From Populus alba (taxonomy: Eukaryota > Streptophyta > Magnoliopsida > Malpighiales > Salicaceae), in assembly GCF_005239225.2 (NCBI RefSeq), contig NC_133296.1:2418001-2482000 (forward strand): a DNA stretch of 64,000 nucleotides. The letters are read 5' to 3'. Made by a program: the position numbers and the translations under genes. Below the pieces are notes generated by a model. That model saw only the letters and a program-made list of their open reading frames with translations. It searched no databases and was not told where the DNA came from. Position 1 is the stretch's first letter. Each line of letters opens with the position of its first letter. Shown here one piece after another: positions 47,875 to 60,968 of this stretch.

Positions 47875-50309
47875 AATTTAACTATAATATTAAAATTTAA
47901 GAAATCTTGGTTTCTATCTATTGGCGGGTTTAGCCTTTAAATTGGCTGTCTGTCCATTATTGGAGAGAGATGTCATAGAGATAAATATATTACAGAAAGA
48001 GAGACTTGAAGGAAAGCAATTGGCAAGGGTCAACAATTCAGTGTTCAATCATCTTAGGTTCAAATCACAGCAATGAATTAAATGAATTTTTAGTCATGGG
48101 ATGAATTCAAAATCAAACAATAATTAGGAGCGATTATTAAGATTTTTAATACATTGGTAAGGGCGAACCCTTGCATAAATTGGGGAATATTCTTAATCCC
48201 ACCACAATTTCATAACAAAAATGTAGTTAAAGCAAAAAAAATTTATTTCAATTATGTTTTTAATTTGGTAGATTATTTTGAATTGTGTTGAATTTATTTT
48301 TTGTGAGATAATTTATTCGGTAATATATTAAGCCTTGGATGAATATAAAATGCATCTCATAGATATAAAATATTTAATACTATCATAAGTTGGTTATTGA
48401 ATTAATTCGACAAATTTAGAAACCACAAGGGGTAATTCAGCAAACTCAAAGGTTAATTAACTAAATTAAAAACACAGATAAAATAAATAATTGACATAAA
48501 CACAATAGTAAATTTAAGGATGTTGCATACAAAATAGGTTAATTTCAATTTTCCCCTTGAGGTTTGAGGCAAATTCGGTTTCTCCCCATAAGATTTTGAT
48601 TGCTGCAATGTCATCCTGAAGTTTCAATCAACTATTAATGTCCCTCTTCAAGTAATCCAAAAGTAAGAGAAATTTTTTTTTTCAATCTCTAAACTTCTAA
48701 ACTCTTATCAAATAGAACCATTTTAAAATAATTTGATGTGATCGAATATTTACTTTGATTAAAAGGTTCAAATGATAGCACATATATCACTTATGTTTAA
48801 AAATATAAGAAAACAAAATTAAAATTTATCCTTTTTTAATATGGTGGAAAAATAAAAAGATAATTTAAAATTTTAAGAATATATATTAAATTAGATAGAC
48901 CATCAAAGATAAAAACCTTAAGTTTACAAAGCCTAATACTAAAAAGAAAACGACTTTTAAACTTTTGTAATGCTACGAGGGTATAATCAACAACTAACAA
49001 AATAATAATATATTTAATTAACTAATTAATGTGTAAAATACTCTGACTCATCAAAGTAAAAATAGAATAATTATTTGTTTTTTTAATGAGCTACATAGTT
49101 TAAACTTTTATTCTTACATCAAATTTTTAGTCTGATACACATGAAATTATTTTTTATGATTTTTGTAATTATATCTTTAACATAAATGATATATATTGTG
49201 GCATCATTTAGATCCTTGAGCTGCAACTTAAGTATTTTATCTCGTCTAATTATTAATTCACAAAAGTTTCTATTTGATCACATTTTGAAAGTTTAGGGAT
49301 TGAATTTTTTTTTTTGTTAATTGATTCAATATTAAAACATCTGCAGGGATGTGATTGAAACTTTAGGGGAAAAAAACTGATTAAGTAGCTCTCAAGATAA
49401 AAATCATAGCTCAAAAAGGTTACACAAGGACCTTCGCCTAAAGGCTTCCAGTTGATGGACCCTGTCGTAACTAACTGATGAGAAATCTTTCTCGAGTATT
49501 TTAAGAACGACAGAGACTAGAGGAAAGCAATCATCAGTCCCTTTTCACTGGAAATTATAACTTTCTTCTTTCAATCCCGTCGTTAAGTAGGAAGAAACAG
49601 GGCACCAAGACCTAGGATTCATGACCAGCAACTGAAAAGCAAGGGAATATTGTAACCATGCGCGCATGCACCACCGCCATCTCCACCACCACAGCACCTA
49701 GGATTCCCAGACACTCACTCCAAACAAGAACAGAAAATTTCGAGGAGGTTGGTTCCTTTTTGTTATCAAGGTGATGAAAGACTTTCTGCGCCAAAACATG
49801 AGTAGCTCTCATTACTACTTTTACGCACAACGCAAATATTCTTCTTGTGCTTGGTGGCCATGCTCCTACCATCATTGCAACAGTATACCTTTTGTCCTTT
49901 ATAATAATCTAGCCAGCCTCGAAAGAAAACATACAAGCAGAAAATGTTCTGTTCTTAACAAGCCTCAGCCTCTCTCTTTGCCTCCTGCTCCAGCCGTCTG
50001 TCATATTTCATGCTCTATCAGCAAGAGAACATGCGGTGATTTTTGTGTTTTTATTCCACAAAAAACCATGCAATTTCAATAAGAGTTGCATTTTAGTTGC
50101 CACAGGAGAATTAGCAGAATCCGTTGTAGTCCCGGCAACGGAATAGCTTTCATTTTTTTTTTCCATCCAACCATGGAGTTGCTTTGAGCAGATGGTTGCT
50201 AACTTAATCCATACGAAAGTCTACATTGTCTTTAAAACCACAAGAACTTTTTAATAAATTGCAGAGATCTGATTACACCAGCTTTAGATTTCCAGACGTT
50301 TCCTCAAAT
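47687..50309. other. Intergenic between TNL B and DUF2358 gene C
   Basis: 3' flank of TNL B, a 30-base T-run, and a possible MITE-like segment at about 48537-49380 whose ends carry inverted 'agtttcaatca..' phrases. A GC-richer stretch at 49400-50200 has no recognised gene, and the DUF2358 3' UTR should lie at its right end. Confidence 0.4.
47843..47872. repeat. Poly-T tract (30 T)
   Basis: Thirty uninterrupted T. Length in an assembly is error-prone. Confidence 0.9.
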
Positions 50310-53300
50310 TCATTCACCAGGTCTATCAAAGCTAGGGGTGAATATCTGACCAATAGCTTCAAGTGCAGAAACATTCCAGCTCTCAGCATGCCTAACAATC
50401 TGTCAAATGGAAAGTTGCAACCCCTTATTAATAATGGAGCCACGATATAGAAACATGTCATAGGAAATAATATTGTCAAAAGCAGAAGGTTTCATCTCAC
50501 TTTAAGCTTGTTATCTAATTCATAGACTGTGCTTCCATCGATTGAAATGAGAGGCCTCCATGGGAATTTCAGGTATGTTCTGCAGATTAGATGAACTGGT
50601 TAGTACAGTAATTAAGCAGGAGCCATGGTGGATGGTGTGAAATATAAAATGAAAAGCTTGACAAGACTAACAATTGATTTAGGAAGACCTATAAAGGCAA
50701 CATACAGTGAAATAACCATCTATGGGATTCCTGATTTGAAGAGTAGCATATGACCTACTGGACACATGCACATACAGTGCTTATGCAGATTCACATATTC
50801 ACTGCGGTTAAATTTCAATTGATGCCTGATCGATAACCCTTCTCCAAATTAGAAAAGATTAAGACAGCCTTATAATTAGATTTCTCATGCAAACAGAACA
50901 TTTCAAGAGCAAAACTCTTCTTCTTTTCGAGGCAAAATTCTCTTTGCTATTTTAAGAACCACTACAAGCAAAAATGAAATTCCAAATAAAAACCATCAAT
51001 AAAGGAAAGGGAGATTTCATCAAAACCAATTTAAGCACCTTAGTTTCCATCTTGCCAGCACAAAATATGTTTCGGAATTGACACCCTGCAAGTTATTGGG
51101 CATTGTTATCAGCAACATCAAATAGTTCAGACTCCCCCCCTTAGGGCATATTAGAACTATAAACTAGCATGAGCAAATTGTTAGACAGCAACTCTTGTTA
51201 TCGTAGACACCTATGCGCTTGTCCACACGGTTTCCCATAGGATACCTTTCATCTTTCATTCTCTCATTTTTGTGACATTTACATCAGGTGGTGATGGTAG
51301 GAGTGATTTTGGCAGCACTGATTAAGCAGAATCAATAGAGAAAACAAGTCCAGATATAATCTCCTACTACAACCTAAGATGTTCTAAAACATGAGCACTA
51401 GCATGAGAGACTGCTAGAAGGAGATATACCAAGAATTGCTGCACATATCTGCACTTAAACTATGAATCCACACTGATCATGCTACAAAAACTTAAACTAT
51501 CAACTAGACAGAGTTCTCCACACTGAACTCTTGAAGAATCCTCTGTGCAGCTTAGATTACAGGACTTCAATAGCAAACTGTCAAAATGCATTTGCCTAAA
51601 AAAGGGCATGTGGGATCAAGTATGGAACCAAGGAGTGTTAGTTGAAGAAATGCTGCAGTAAAATGTAGATCTGAGAATTATTTTGTGAACAACAAGAAGT
51701 TCCAAATCCATTACAAGCAAGCTTGGAGGAGGGCCAAGCACTGCTGCTCATTTTTAATGGATGAAGCCAACCAAGTCTTGTACATGTATTAAGAATTTAA
51801 GGTCTGGGCAACCCTAAACTCCTTTTAAGCCAAATTTGTAGTGTCCTCAATTATATCCAGAAATTTACTGATAATTCAATAAATCATTGTCTCCAATAAA
51901 TGATTTATAACATAAGCATCGTGGAAGTATATGGTATGGTAAGTGATATGTATTTTAGCATGATTATATAATAAAGCAAAGCGAGGAAAAACTTATGCTT
52001 AAGCACAGGGACCACGTAAAGCCAAATCACAAAACAAAATGCCCAAAAGGGCCTTAAAATCCTAAGAACGTAAGATTATAAAGAGTGAACAAGAGATTTG
52101 GCTTAAGGGAGTATATTCTTATTTTTCTACAAAACCCTTAACAAAATTTCCTTAAAAGTAAGCACAGAAACAATTGAGGCAAAACATGAACTTTATGACA
52201 GATTTCAAAGTAGTATGTTGAGTTTGGGCAATTGATCAAAGAACTTGACATTCTATACAGGCAAGAGAAGTTTTTAAATAAAAACAGCTTTATCCAGCCA
52301 GTTCTCAATCACTACACTAAATTTCCCAAACTATGCTGTTTGGACTATAAGCTGGGGTGATGATTTAACTATATGTTTCCTAAAATAGTTCTCACTGTCA
52401 AATATATCGGGATCAGCTCGAATGACATGATATAAAGTCGATACTTTATGTGAATATTCAGTTTTTATTTACTGTGAAATCAATTTTAAGTTTATAGAGT
52501 ATGTTTACCTTCTCAATGTTTTGTAATCCAATTGATGGACTATCAAAGAAAGGAACCAGCAATTTCAAATTGCGTGAATACAACTTAGTACCTGATCAAA
52601 AAGCAAGGGGAATGAAGATTGAATTCCAAGTAATGCAAGCAAACTATTATAGACTTCATCAACGATGTAGCACATCATGGAACAATTAGAGACGAGAATT
52701 TGATTGAATATAGTTTCAGATCCGTTAGGGAACTCCTCAGTATCTGATGAGTTGACATAAATGAAACTGCTGAAGATGTATAATCACATAAAAGCTCAAT
52801 GATTTATATACCTTGGAATTTAATGGTTGGATCTTCAAAGACACAATCTTCATCATAAATTGCTGACGTGAAAACCCCTGCTTTTAATAAATAATAAAGC
52901 ACTAATTAAAACAGGCATCAGTATGAGTATTTTGGTGCTAAAGGAGTAATTATCTGGATCTTCTAGTGAGAGCAGGGTTGGGATTTTCATGGAATCATAT
53001 CCAATGCAATCCCAAAACTTATGCTTGAGAATAAAATGCAAACAAAACTGAGGTTTTGTTTTTTCTTTTCTATTTCATTTTTGATGAACAAGGTGCGTTT
53101 TTGTTAAGCCTGAATGAAAAAGAAAGTTCAAGCCAAAACCAGACAAGGCTACAAAGGAAGTGGCTGTAACCCAAAACAGGAAAGAAGAGTAATATCCAAA
53201 AACAAAAAGTCTACAGCCCACAAAAAATGACATAAAAACATATAGGAACAAGAGAGAAGGTCATTCAGCAGCAAGAAAATGGTCCGTGGCAAGATCTAAA

Positions 53301-54368
53301 TAGACAAAATGTCAAGAACCTTGCAAAGAAACACAATACTGATGAGCCAAAAAACTGACAACCCTGTAGAGCATCCCCTTACATAGAAACCAACAGCCCT
53401 CAAGAAATCTCATTCCATAGAAATTAACCCAATAACACACAACCAGCAGTTATCATCAAATTAGCAATCAGATAGGTAAAGGAAGGAACACAAAGGGCAC
53501 AGCATAGCTGATTTTTGTTCTTAAAAAAATGCAGGGAGATGAAGTCCTTTCAAATCAAACCAAGAAATCCAAAATCAGTAACACCAGCACACTAAAGACA
53601 GGAAGGAAAAAGTTGCTGAACAACACCTAATTCGGATTTCACAAATAAAAAAAATCAAGATAACTTAAGTTTAATCATTAAAGTAAAAACAAGAGTAGAC
53701 TTAGCTGCTAGAAAAGGCCATAACCCAGTTTTTATCTTGGTTCCCAAAATGCAAACTTCACTCAACTGAGAGGGGAAATCAAGAAAGCAACCAAACAATC
53801 AGTAGACAATTCAATGAGCAGATAAATACCTGTGACGAAATAAGCATTCTCATAATCAGACTTGAGGATCATTATAACATCATCAATACCAGAAACAGAT
53901 ATCTCATCTCTATCTTTATTGTTCACTTTCTCTAATCTACAGAACCAAAAGGAGAAAATAAACAATTAATTAACAATCAAAACCTGAAAATTCAAACACA
54001 CACACAGCATAATCCCTAAAAATCCAATTTCAAATTTGAAGAGGGAGAATAATAAGGAAGATACCTCTCTTTGCCTGAGAAGGAGAAAACCCTTAAAAGC
54101 TCTGTGACCCCACTTACAACCAATTTCAAAATCTGTGGGGTTTTAGTTCTAGTTTGGCTCTTCTTTTCATTATCTGTTGCTCCTGAGCAGCATCTAATTC
54201 CATGAATTCTCTGCAAAATTAATGCTAGTAAATTGGCCAGAAAGAAGAGAGAAATTCAACTTGAAAATTGAAACTTCGACAGAATGAATAATTGGAAGGG
54301 CGGGTCCCTTGCTTTGTTACCTTAATAGTCATTAAGGTTGTTGGATTAAGAGAGCATATTCCCGCCAT
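50310..54368 (-). CDS. DUF2358 family protein, complete eight-exon gene (copy C)
   Basis: Assembled by hand; 221 aa. Exons in order of translation: 54321-54368, 54065-54210, 53830-53936, 52812-52877, 52509-52591, 51039-51085, 50501-50579, 50310-50399. All introns are GT-AG and all phases agree. It starts MAGICSLNPTTL, a plausible plastid transit peptide. Family landmarks follow: SGVTELLRVF, DDVIMILKSDYENAYFVTG, IYDEDCVFEDPTIKFQG, YSRNLKLLVPFF, LKFPWRPLISIDGSTVYEL, HAESWNVSALEAIGQIFTP and the stop after RPGE. DUF2358 proteins have an NTF2-like fold and occur in plants and algae. Their reaction is unknown. It is divergent from RLK3, with 768 bp between the start codons. Intron 5 (51086-52508) is the sequence found downstream of each RLK. 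A roughly 480-bp stretch inside it (51601-52080) is absent from the other copies. It is the only intact copy in the window. Confidence 0.88.
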
Positions 54369-55089
54369 TTTTGTAACAGACATGGAATGGAATCAGTTAA
54401 TCAGTCCATGCAAGTGTCATTACTCGAGGACTGGTAGCCACTAATGATCTGCCTCGTCAAAGATGTTTGCTTAACTTTACTTTGAGATTGTTATGATTTA
54501 AAATATATATATATATATATATTTTAAATATATTAAAATAATATTTTTTAATTAATGTATTATAATAATTTAAAAATACTAAAATAATATTAATTTTAAA
54601 CAAAAAAAATTAGTTGGTGAAGCTTTAATAGGGAGTCAAATTTGGACAAGTCAAATTTGGAACGATGACCCACAATATTCTTTGGAAAGGTAGAACAAAG
54701 ATTATTTAGAAATTTCAGAATGAAAGATTCCTCTACCTTGCAATTCCAATTAATTCAGAGAGCCCGCGTTTAATTAAGCATTATTTCTTCACCGATTCAA
54801 TTAAAGGAGAGAAAACTGATGCAGGAGATTTAAAAAAACAAAATATTTTCTTCTTAGTTATTTTTATTTTTTTATTTAGTTTAGAAATGAGCTACGGATT
54901 TTGAACAAATGAGCCAACAATTAAGCATCTTTAGAAATTACAGGACTTGGAAATGAGTTTTCCTAAGATTTAGAAATTACAGGTCACTGTTGTTGGCGTA
55001 TATATGTCAAATTCTGTAAAATAAGAACAAAGATGAATACGAAATTTGACAATTAAAAATTCCAATAAACATTCCATTTCTTTTTTTTC
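54369..55089. promoter_or_regulatory. Divergent promoter region, DUF2358 gene C and RLK3
   Basis: 768 bp separate the two start codons. The half next to DUF2358 matches the flank of copy A, and the half next to RLK3 (from about 54644) matches the RLK1 upstream region. They meet around a (AT)n run at 54504-54522, where the two ancestral flanks appear to be joined. Confidence 0.5.
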
Positions 55090-55097
55090 TATAAAAA
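55090..55097 (+). promoter_or_regulatory. TATA box of RLK3 (TATAAAAA)
   Basis: 39 bp before the ATG at 55137, the same arrangement as RLK2. The predicted leader is very short. Confidence 0.6.
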
Positions 55098-55136
55098 CCT
55101 ATCTTCATCTGCCATAGGAAACCATATCCCTTAGAC

Positions 55137-57977
55137 ATGATCATGTCCTTACTACAGAAACCATTCTCAAAGTTTCTCCTTCTAATGTTCATTACTTCTT
55201 TCTTTGCCTTTCCTCCTAATTCCTCTGCAACTTCATTTGCTGCTGCTGAAGGTAATGAAGAAGCGGAGGCTCTCCTAAAATGGAAAGCAAGTCTTGATGA
55301 CAACCACAGCCAAGCTGTCCTGTCTTCTTGGGTTGGCAGCAGCCCTTGCAAGTGGCTTGGGATCACTTGTGACAATTCTGGAAGTGTCGCGCATTTCAGC
55401 CTTCCACATTTTGGTCTGAGAGGTACGCTTCATAGTTTCAACTTCTCATCCTTCCCCCATCTTCTCGCTCTCTATCTCAGGAACAATTCACTCTACGGAA
55501 CTATTCCACTTGAGATAGGATTGTTAACAAGTCTTAACGTTCTCTATCTTGATAAAAATCATCTCACCGGATTGATCCCAGTTTCTATTGGAACTCTGAA
55601 ACACCTATCCATTCTTCATCTAGGAGGTAACAATTTCTCTGGTTCTATTCCTTCTTCCATTGGGAACATGACTATGCTCACTAGACTTGTTTTGAACGAG
55701 AATAATTTATCTGGATCTGTTCCTCAGGAAATAGGACACCTTGAATCCCTTGTCGAATTGAAATTGTCTTCAAACAATTTCATTGGCCATTTACCAAGAG
55801 ACCTGTGCCTTGGTGGGTTACTTGTAAATTTTACAGCCGCCAACAATCATTTTTCTGGTCCAATCCCAAGCTTGCGAAATTGCACTAGTCTATTTAGATT
55901 AAGGCTTGACCGGAACCAATTGACAGGGAATATTTCTATAGATTTTGGCCTGTACCCAAACTTGAACTATGTGGACCTAACTCACAATGATTTGTCTGGT
56001 GAGCTTACTTGGAAATGGGGAGGTTTTCACAACTTGAAGAGCCTAAAATTATCAAACAATAATATCACAGGTGAGATACCATCAGAGCTTGGAAAGGCTA
56101 CTGGGCTACAAATAATTGATCTCTCGTCAAATCTCCTGAAGGGGACAATTCCAAAAGAATTGGGGCAGTTGAAGGCGTTGTTCAACCTTGCTCTTCATAA
56201 CAACCATCTTTCTGGTGTCCTTCCCGTTGAAATCCAAATGCTATCTCAACTTCAATTCCTTAATTTAGCTTCTAATAATCTTGGCGGATCAATCCCAAAA
56301 CAACTGGGAGAGTACTCAAATTTATTACAGTTGAACTTGAGTCATAACAAGTTCATAGGGAGCATCCCATCTGAGATAGGCTTCTTGCATGTTCTTGGAA
56401 ATCTAGATCTCAGTGAGAATCTTCTTCCAGGAGAGATACCATCACAAATTGGGCAATTGAAACAGTTAGAAACGATGAACCTCTCTCACAACAAACTTTC
56501 CGGTTTGATTCCAGCTGCTTTAATAGATTTGGTGAGCTTGACAACTTTAGACATCTCCTACAATGAACTAGAGGGCCCTATACCCAAAATAAAAGGCTTC
56601 ATTGAAGCTCCATTTGAAGCTTTTATCAATAATAGTGGTCTCTGTGGAAATGCCAGTGGTCTAAAGCCTTGTACACTTCTTACAAGCAGGAGAAAGAGCA
56701 ATAAAATTATCATTTTGATTCTTTTTCCTCTCCTGGGCAGTCTACTTCTACTACTTATCATGGTTGGGTGTTTATACTTTCTCCACCAAAGAAGCAGAGA
56801 AAGAATTTCCTGTTTAGGAGAGCGACAAAGTCCACACAGTTTTGGAGTATGGGGCCATGAGGAAGAGATCCTACATGAAACTATCATCCAGGCCACTAAT
56901 AATTTCAACTTCAATAACTGCATTGGGAAAGGGGGATATGGAATTGTTTATCGAGCCATGTTGCCAACAGGTCAGGTGGTTGCTGTGAAGAAACTTCACC
57001 CATCGAGAGATGGCGGGCTTATGAATTTCAAAACTTTTAGAAATGAGATTCGCATGTTAATAGATATTCGACATCGAAATATTGTGAAGTTATATGGATT
57101 TTGTACATTAATAGAGCACTCTTTTTTAGTTTACGAGTTCATAGAAAGGGGAAGTTTGAAGATGAATTTATCAAGAGAAGAACATGCAATGGAGTTGGAT
57201 TGGAACAGAAGGCTTAATGTTGTTAAAGGAGTGGCCAATGCATTATCCTATTTGCACTATGATTGCTCGCCTCCAATCATTCATCGAGACATTTCCAGCA
57301 GCAATGTTCTTTTAGATTCGGAATACGAGGCTCATGTTTCGGATTTTGGGACAGCTCGGCTCTTGATGCCTGACTCAACCAACTGGACCTCATTTGCTGG
57401 CACCTTCGGATACACAGCTCCAGGTACATACTTGATTTCTTTCTTAACATATATATATGAATCAATTGCTAAAGGATGAAAACGGAGGGCTGCTTTCGGA
57501 TGCTCTAAAGGTTATGTATAATAAATTGTCATATTAGCAGTACGATACAGCCAGTACCATGAAACAATGACTAGAATTTTTGCAGAGCTAGCTTACACAA
57601 TGAGAGTGAACGAGAAGTGCGATGTCTACAGCTTTGGAGTGGTCACAATGGAAGTAATAATGGGAATGCATCCGGGTGATCTCATCTCATCTCTTTCTGC
57701 ATCTGCTTTTTCCTCCTCATCGTTCTCTCAAATCAACCAGCATGCATTGTTGAAGGATGTGATAGACCAACGTATCCCACTTCCGGAAAATCGAGTTGCA
57801 GAAGGTGTGGTCAACATTATCAAAATAGCATTTGCATGCTTGCTTGCCATTCCCCAATCTAGGCCAACCATGCGACAGGTAGCTTCGCAGCTCATAGCTC
57901 GATGGCCTCCACTGCCAAAGTCATTCTCTGAAATAACATTGGAAGATCTGATGCCTCAAACAGCTGTGACAGGCTGA
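55137..57977 (+). CDS. LRR receptor-like kinase, MIK2-like (LRR XIIb), RLK3
   Basis: Paralogue of RLK2 with a shorter ectodomain: 892 aa in two exons (55137-57423, 57586-57977), with the intron at the same site inside APE. Signal peptide, LRRNT cap, about 16 LRRs against about 27 in RLK2, transmembrane segment at about 524-548, and a kinase with [12 protein letters not shown]618, HRD 716-718 and DFG 736-738. All key residues are present, so it should be an active RD kinase. Compared with RLK2 it lacks most of the duplicated LRR block near the N-terminal side; the last 12 or so LRRs align well. The loss probably changes ligand specificity or abolishes binding. It is divergent from the intact DUF2358 gene. 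Confidence 0.92.
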
Positions 57978-60213
57978 GAATTTTCCAAAAGAGTGTGATT
58001 GTTTCAACTTATGTACTTTTGTTTGTTATATATTATTTCTCCGCTTTGTATTTTGTTTCTTCAACGATTAATATGTTTTAGTACAGTATTATTATCAATC
58101 AAAGTGAATAAAGGCTCTCTGCTATAATGAGGACACCTGGGTTTCAAGATTCTGTTTCATCCCTTGTAATAAACAATATTGAGCTGAAATGAATAAACAT
58201 GTATAAATTGTAAGCACAAGTGCACTCAATTAATTCGTAATTGGGTGAATAAGAGTTCAGAACATGTTGATGACTAACTAGTGAGGATATATGCATGCAA
58301 AGTCATATTATTGGGCATTGTTATCAGCAACATCAAATAGTGAATAGTTCTATGTAGAAAAGGACAAGGTTTAGCGATCTTAGAGGACATAGTTGCATGT
58401 GTTCTTCAGTGCAGACACCCCTATGCGTTTAGAGCAAATTGTAAGACAGCAACTCTTGTTCTCGTAGACACCTATGCGTTTGTCCACATGGTTTCCCCAT
58501 AGGATATAACCTATATGGTGGTGATGGTAGGAGTGATTTTGGCACACTGATTAATCAGAATCAATAGAGAAAACAAGTCCAGATATAATCTCCTACTACA
58601 ACCTAAGATGTTCTAAAACATTAGCACTAGCCTGAGAGGCTGCTAGAAGGAGATATACCAAGAATTGCAGCACATCCTATGCATCTGCACTTAAACTATG
58701 AATCCACACTGATCATGCTGCAAAAACATAAACTATCAACTACACAGAGTTCTCCACACTGAACTCTTGAAGAATCCTCTGTGCAGCTTAGATTACAGGA
58801 CTACAATAGCAAACTGTCAAAATGCATTTGCCTAAAAAAAACAGAGTGAACAAGCGAATCGGCTAAAGGGAGTGAAACCAAGGGGGTATATTCTTGTGTT
58901 GCTACAAAACCCTCAGCTAACAAAATTTCCTTAGGAGTAAGCACTGAAACACTTGAGGCAAACCATGAACTTTATGACAAATTTCGAAGTAGTATGTTGA
59001 GTTTGGGCAATTGATCAAAGAACTTGAGATTCTATATAGGCAAGAGAAGTTCTTAAATGAAAACAGCTTTATCCAGCCAGTTCTCAATTACTACATCAAA
59101 TTTCCCAAACTATGCTGTTTGGACTATAAGCTGGGGTGATGATTTAACTATATGTTCCCTAAAATAGTTCTCACTGTCAAATATATCAGGATTGGCTCGA
59201 ATGACCTGATATAAAGTCGAGACTTTATGTGAATATGCAGTTTTTATTTCCTGTGAAATCAATTTTAAGTTTATAGAGATTATTTTGTAATCCAATTGAT
59301 GGACAATCGAAGAAAGGAACCAGCAATTTCAAATTGCGTGAATACAACTTAGTACCTGATCAAAAAACAAGGGTAATGAAGATTGATTTCCAAGTAATGC
59401 AACCAATTTCAAAAATAGTTTTAAGAATTATTTTTTGATATCAATAAAGTTATTTAAAAATATAATAATATTATTTTTAAGTAATATTTTTTTAAAAATA
59501 TATAAAATACAGTTTCAACTCCAAAGACAAGCATTCCTCTCCTTGAATTTAATCTATTCCTCAAACTTTTATATGTTATTTTTAAACAATTTTAAATGCG
59601 TATGTTAAAATATAGAACAATTTTTGATCAACTGTTTTAACATGTCAGAAAACTATTATCTTGAAATTGTAAACAACTTTGTAAAGCAACTAAGGGAGTT
59701 GAAGACTAGTTTTATTTGGATCTCATGTTTTATGTGTTTTTGAATAAAAATAATTGAAAACAAGTTAAAAGCCAAAAATCTTCTTTCCTAATTTTTCTGC
59801 CAACACATTGGTGTAAAGATTCTAGGTAACAAGAGGCAATGTGCTGTGTTGTTTTGTTTTTTTTTTTTATTATTTTTTTTTTAATTTTTAATCCTTTTGG
59901 TTAAATACAAAATTTTGGCAATCAATATTTTATTTTGGCGCAGATTCGAATCTCGAGAAATCATTTGGCTTTTTTTGTCCTTTGATAATTCATTAGATAT
60001 TCGCATTGTTAATCAAATTAAATTTATTATTTAAAAAAAAAAACAATTGTAACAAAATACATAATCTAATATATATGCGGGCAAAACGAAATTAACAATT
60101 AAAGACATATTTAGTTCTTTGTTTTTTATCTTCATCCTTCTTCAATGTTGGGAATTCTATGTTTTTTTTTTAAATTTAATCTTTGAGCATTTGATTTATT
60201 ATGAATTGATGTT
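57978..60213. other. RLK3 3' flank and DUF2358 intron-5 sequence
   Basis: Nearly collinear with 3659-5715 after RLK1. It holds one DUF2358 exon-5 remnant and no intact gene. Confidence 0.6.
59283..59355 (-). pseudogene. DUF2358 exon-5 remnant after RLK3
   Basis: Same scrap as at 4771-4843, with the same loss of the exon end and donor. The two RLK units therefore share the deletion by descent. Confidence 0.7.
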
Positions 60214-60715
60214 CTCGAAGAATGATCATTTGGATATTGAAGGTTACTCGGATGCTAACTGGGCAGGAAATTTGTTTGATAAAAAATCTACATCTGACTA
60301 CTTCACTTTCATTGGTGGTAACTTGGTTACATGGAGGAGTAAAAAACAAAAAGTAGTAGCTTTGTTGAGCGTTGAGGCTGAGTTCAAAGGAATTGCTAAA
60401 GGCTTTTGCGAACTTCTTTGGATTAGAAGATTACTCTCTGAAATTGATTTCACTCCTAAGTCAAGAATGAACCTTTACTGTGATAATAAAGCTGCAATTG
60501 CAATTTCTCAAAATCCAATTCAGCATGATCGGACAAAGCATATCGAGATAGATCGACATTTCATTAAACATAATCTTGAAGAAGGAGTGATTTGCGTTCC
60601 TCTTGTTAGATCAAAAGATCAACTTGCTAATATGCTTACAAAGACTGTTTCCAACAAAGACTTTCATGACTCATTTAACAAGTTGAGCATTGAAGATATC
60701 TTCGCACCAACTTGA
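60214..60715 (+). pseudogene. Copia RNase H fragment
   Basis: About 167 codons open to a stop at 60715, matching the C-terminal RNase H of copia Pol: YSDANWAG, ISQNPIQHDRTKHIEIDRHF, LANMLTKTVS. It has some off-consensus residues (LLSVEAEFKG for the usual S-AEAE). Integrase and reverse transcriptase are absent; the fragment begins abruptly at about 60214 inside RLK flank sequence. It belongs to a different copia family from the element at 28683. Confidence 0.85.
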
Positions 60716-60722
60716 GAGGGAG
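60714..60722 (+). other. Polypurine tract of the copia fragment
   Basis: GAGAGGGAG directly before TGTTAG of the LTR; it overlaps the pol stop codon. Confidence 0.7.
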
Positions 60723-60968
60723 TGTTAGCATGCGCTATACAGTTTAAGAATTAATGTTAGTGTAAGCTGTAGAATCCAATATTAGAATTATATTTCAATA
60801 TTCTGTAATTGTATATATCCCGACATATATGAGATTAATGTTATTTACCTAGACAATTATCTTGGGAAGGGTTTCTCTATAAAAAAACTACTCTGTAACG
60901 TTTTAAACATAAGGCAAAAGGGGAATATACAGAGCTGCTGCTCTCTGTTTACAGTAACGCAATTTTCA
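60723..60968 (+). repeat. 3' LTR of the copia fragment
   Basis: Begins TGTTAGCATG after the polypurine tract. The right end is judged by the CA at 60968, where flank sequence similar to 19190-19260 starts. The exact end is uncertain. Confidence 0.55.

Noticed and set aside
49612..49875. 87-codon frame on the - strand
   Set aside because: No recognisable family or splice context. Base composition is less AT-rich than the neighbours, so it is left as unassigned rather than called a gene.
50226..50450. Open frame on the + strand (74 codons)
   Set aside because: It is the antisense of DUF2358 exon 8 and its flanks.
51601..52080. Stretch in DUF2358 intron 5 absent from the other copies
   Set aside because: Checked on both strands for exons; no family is recognisable and stops are frequent. 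Treated as intron sequence lost elsewhere or inserted here.
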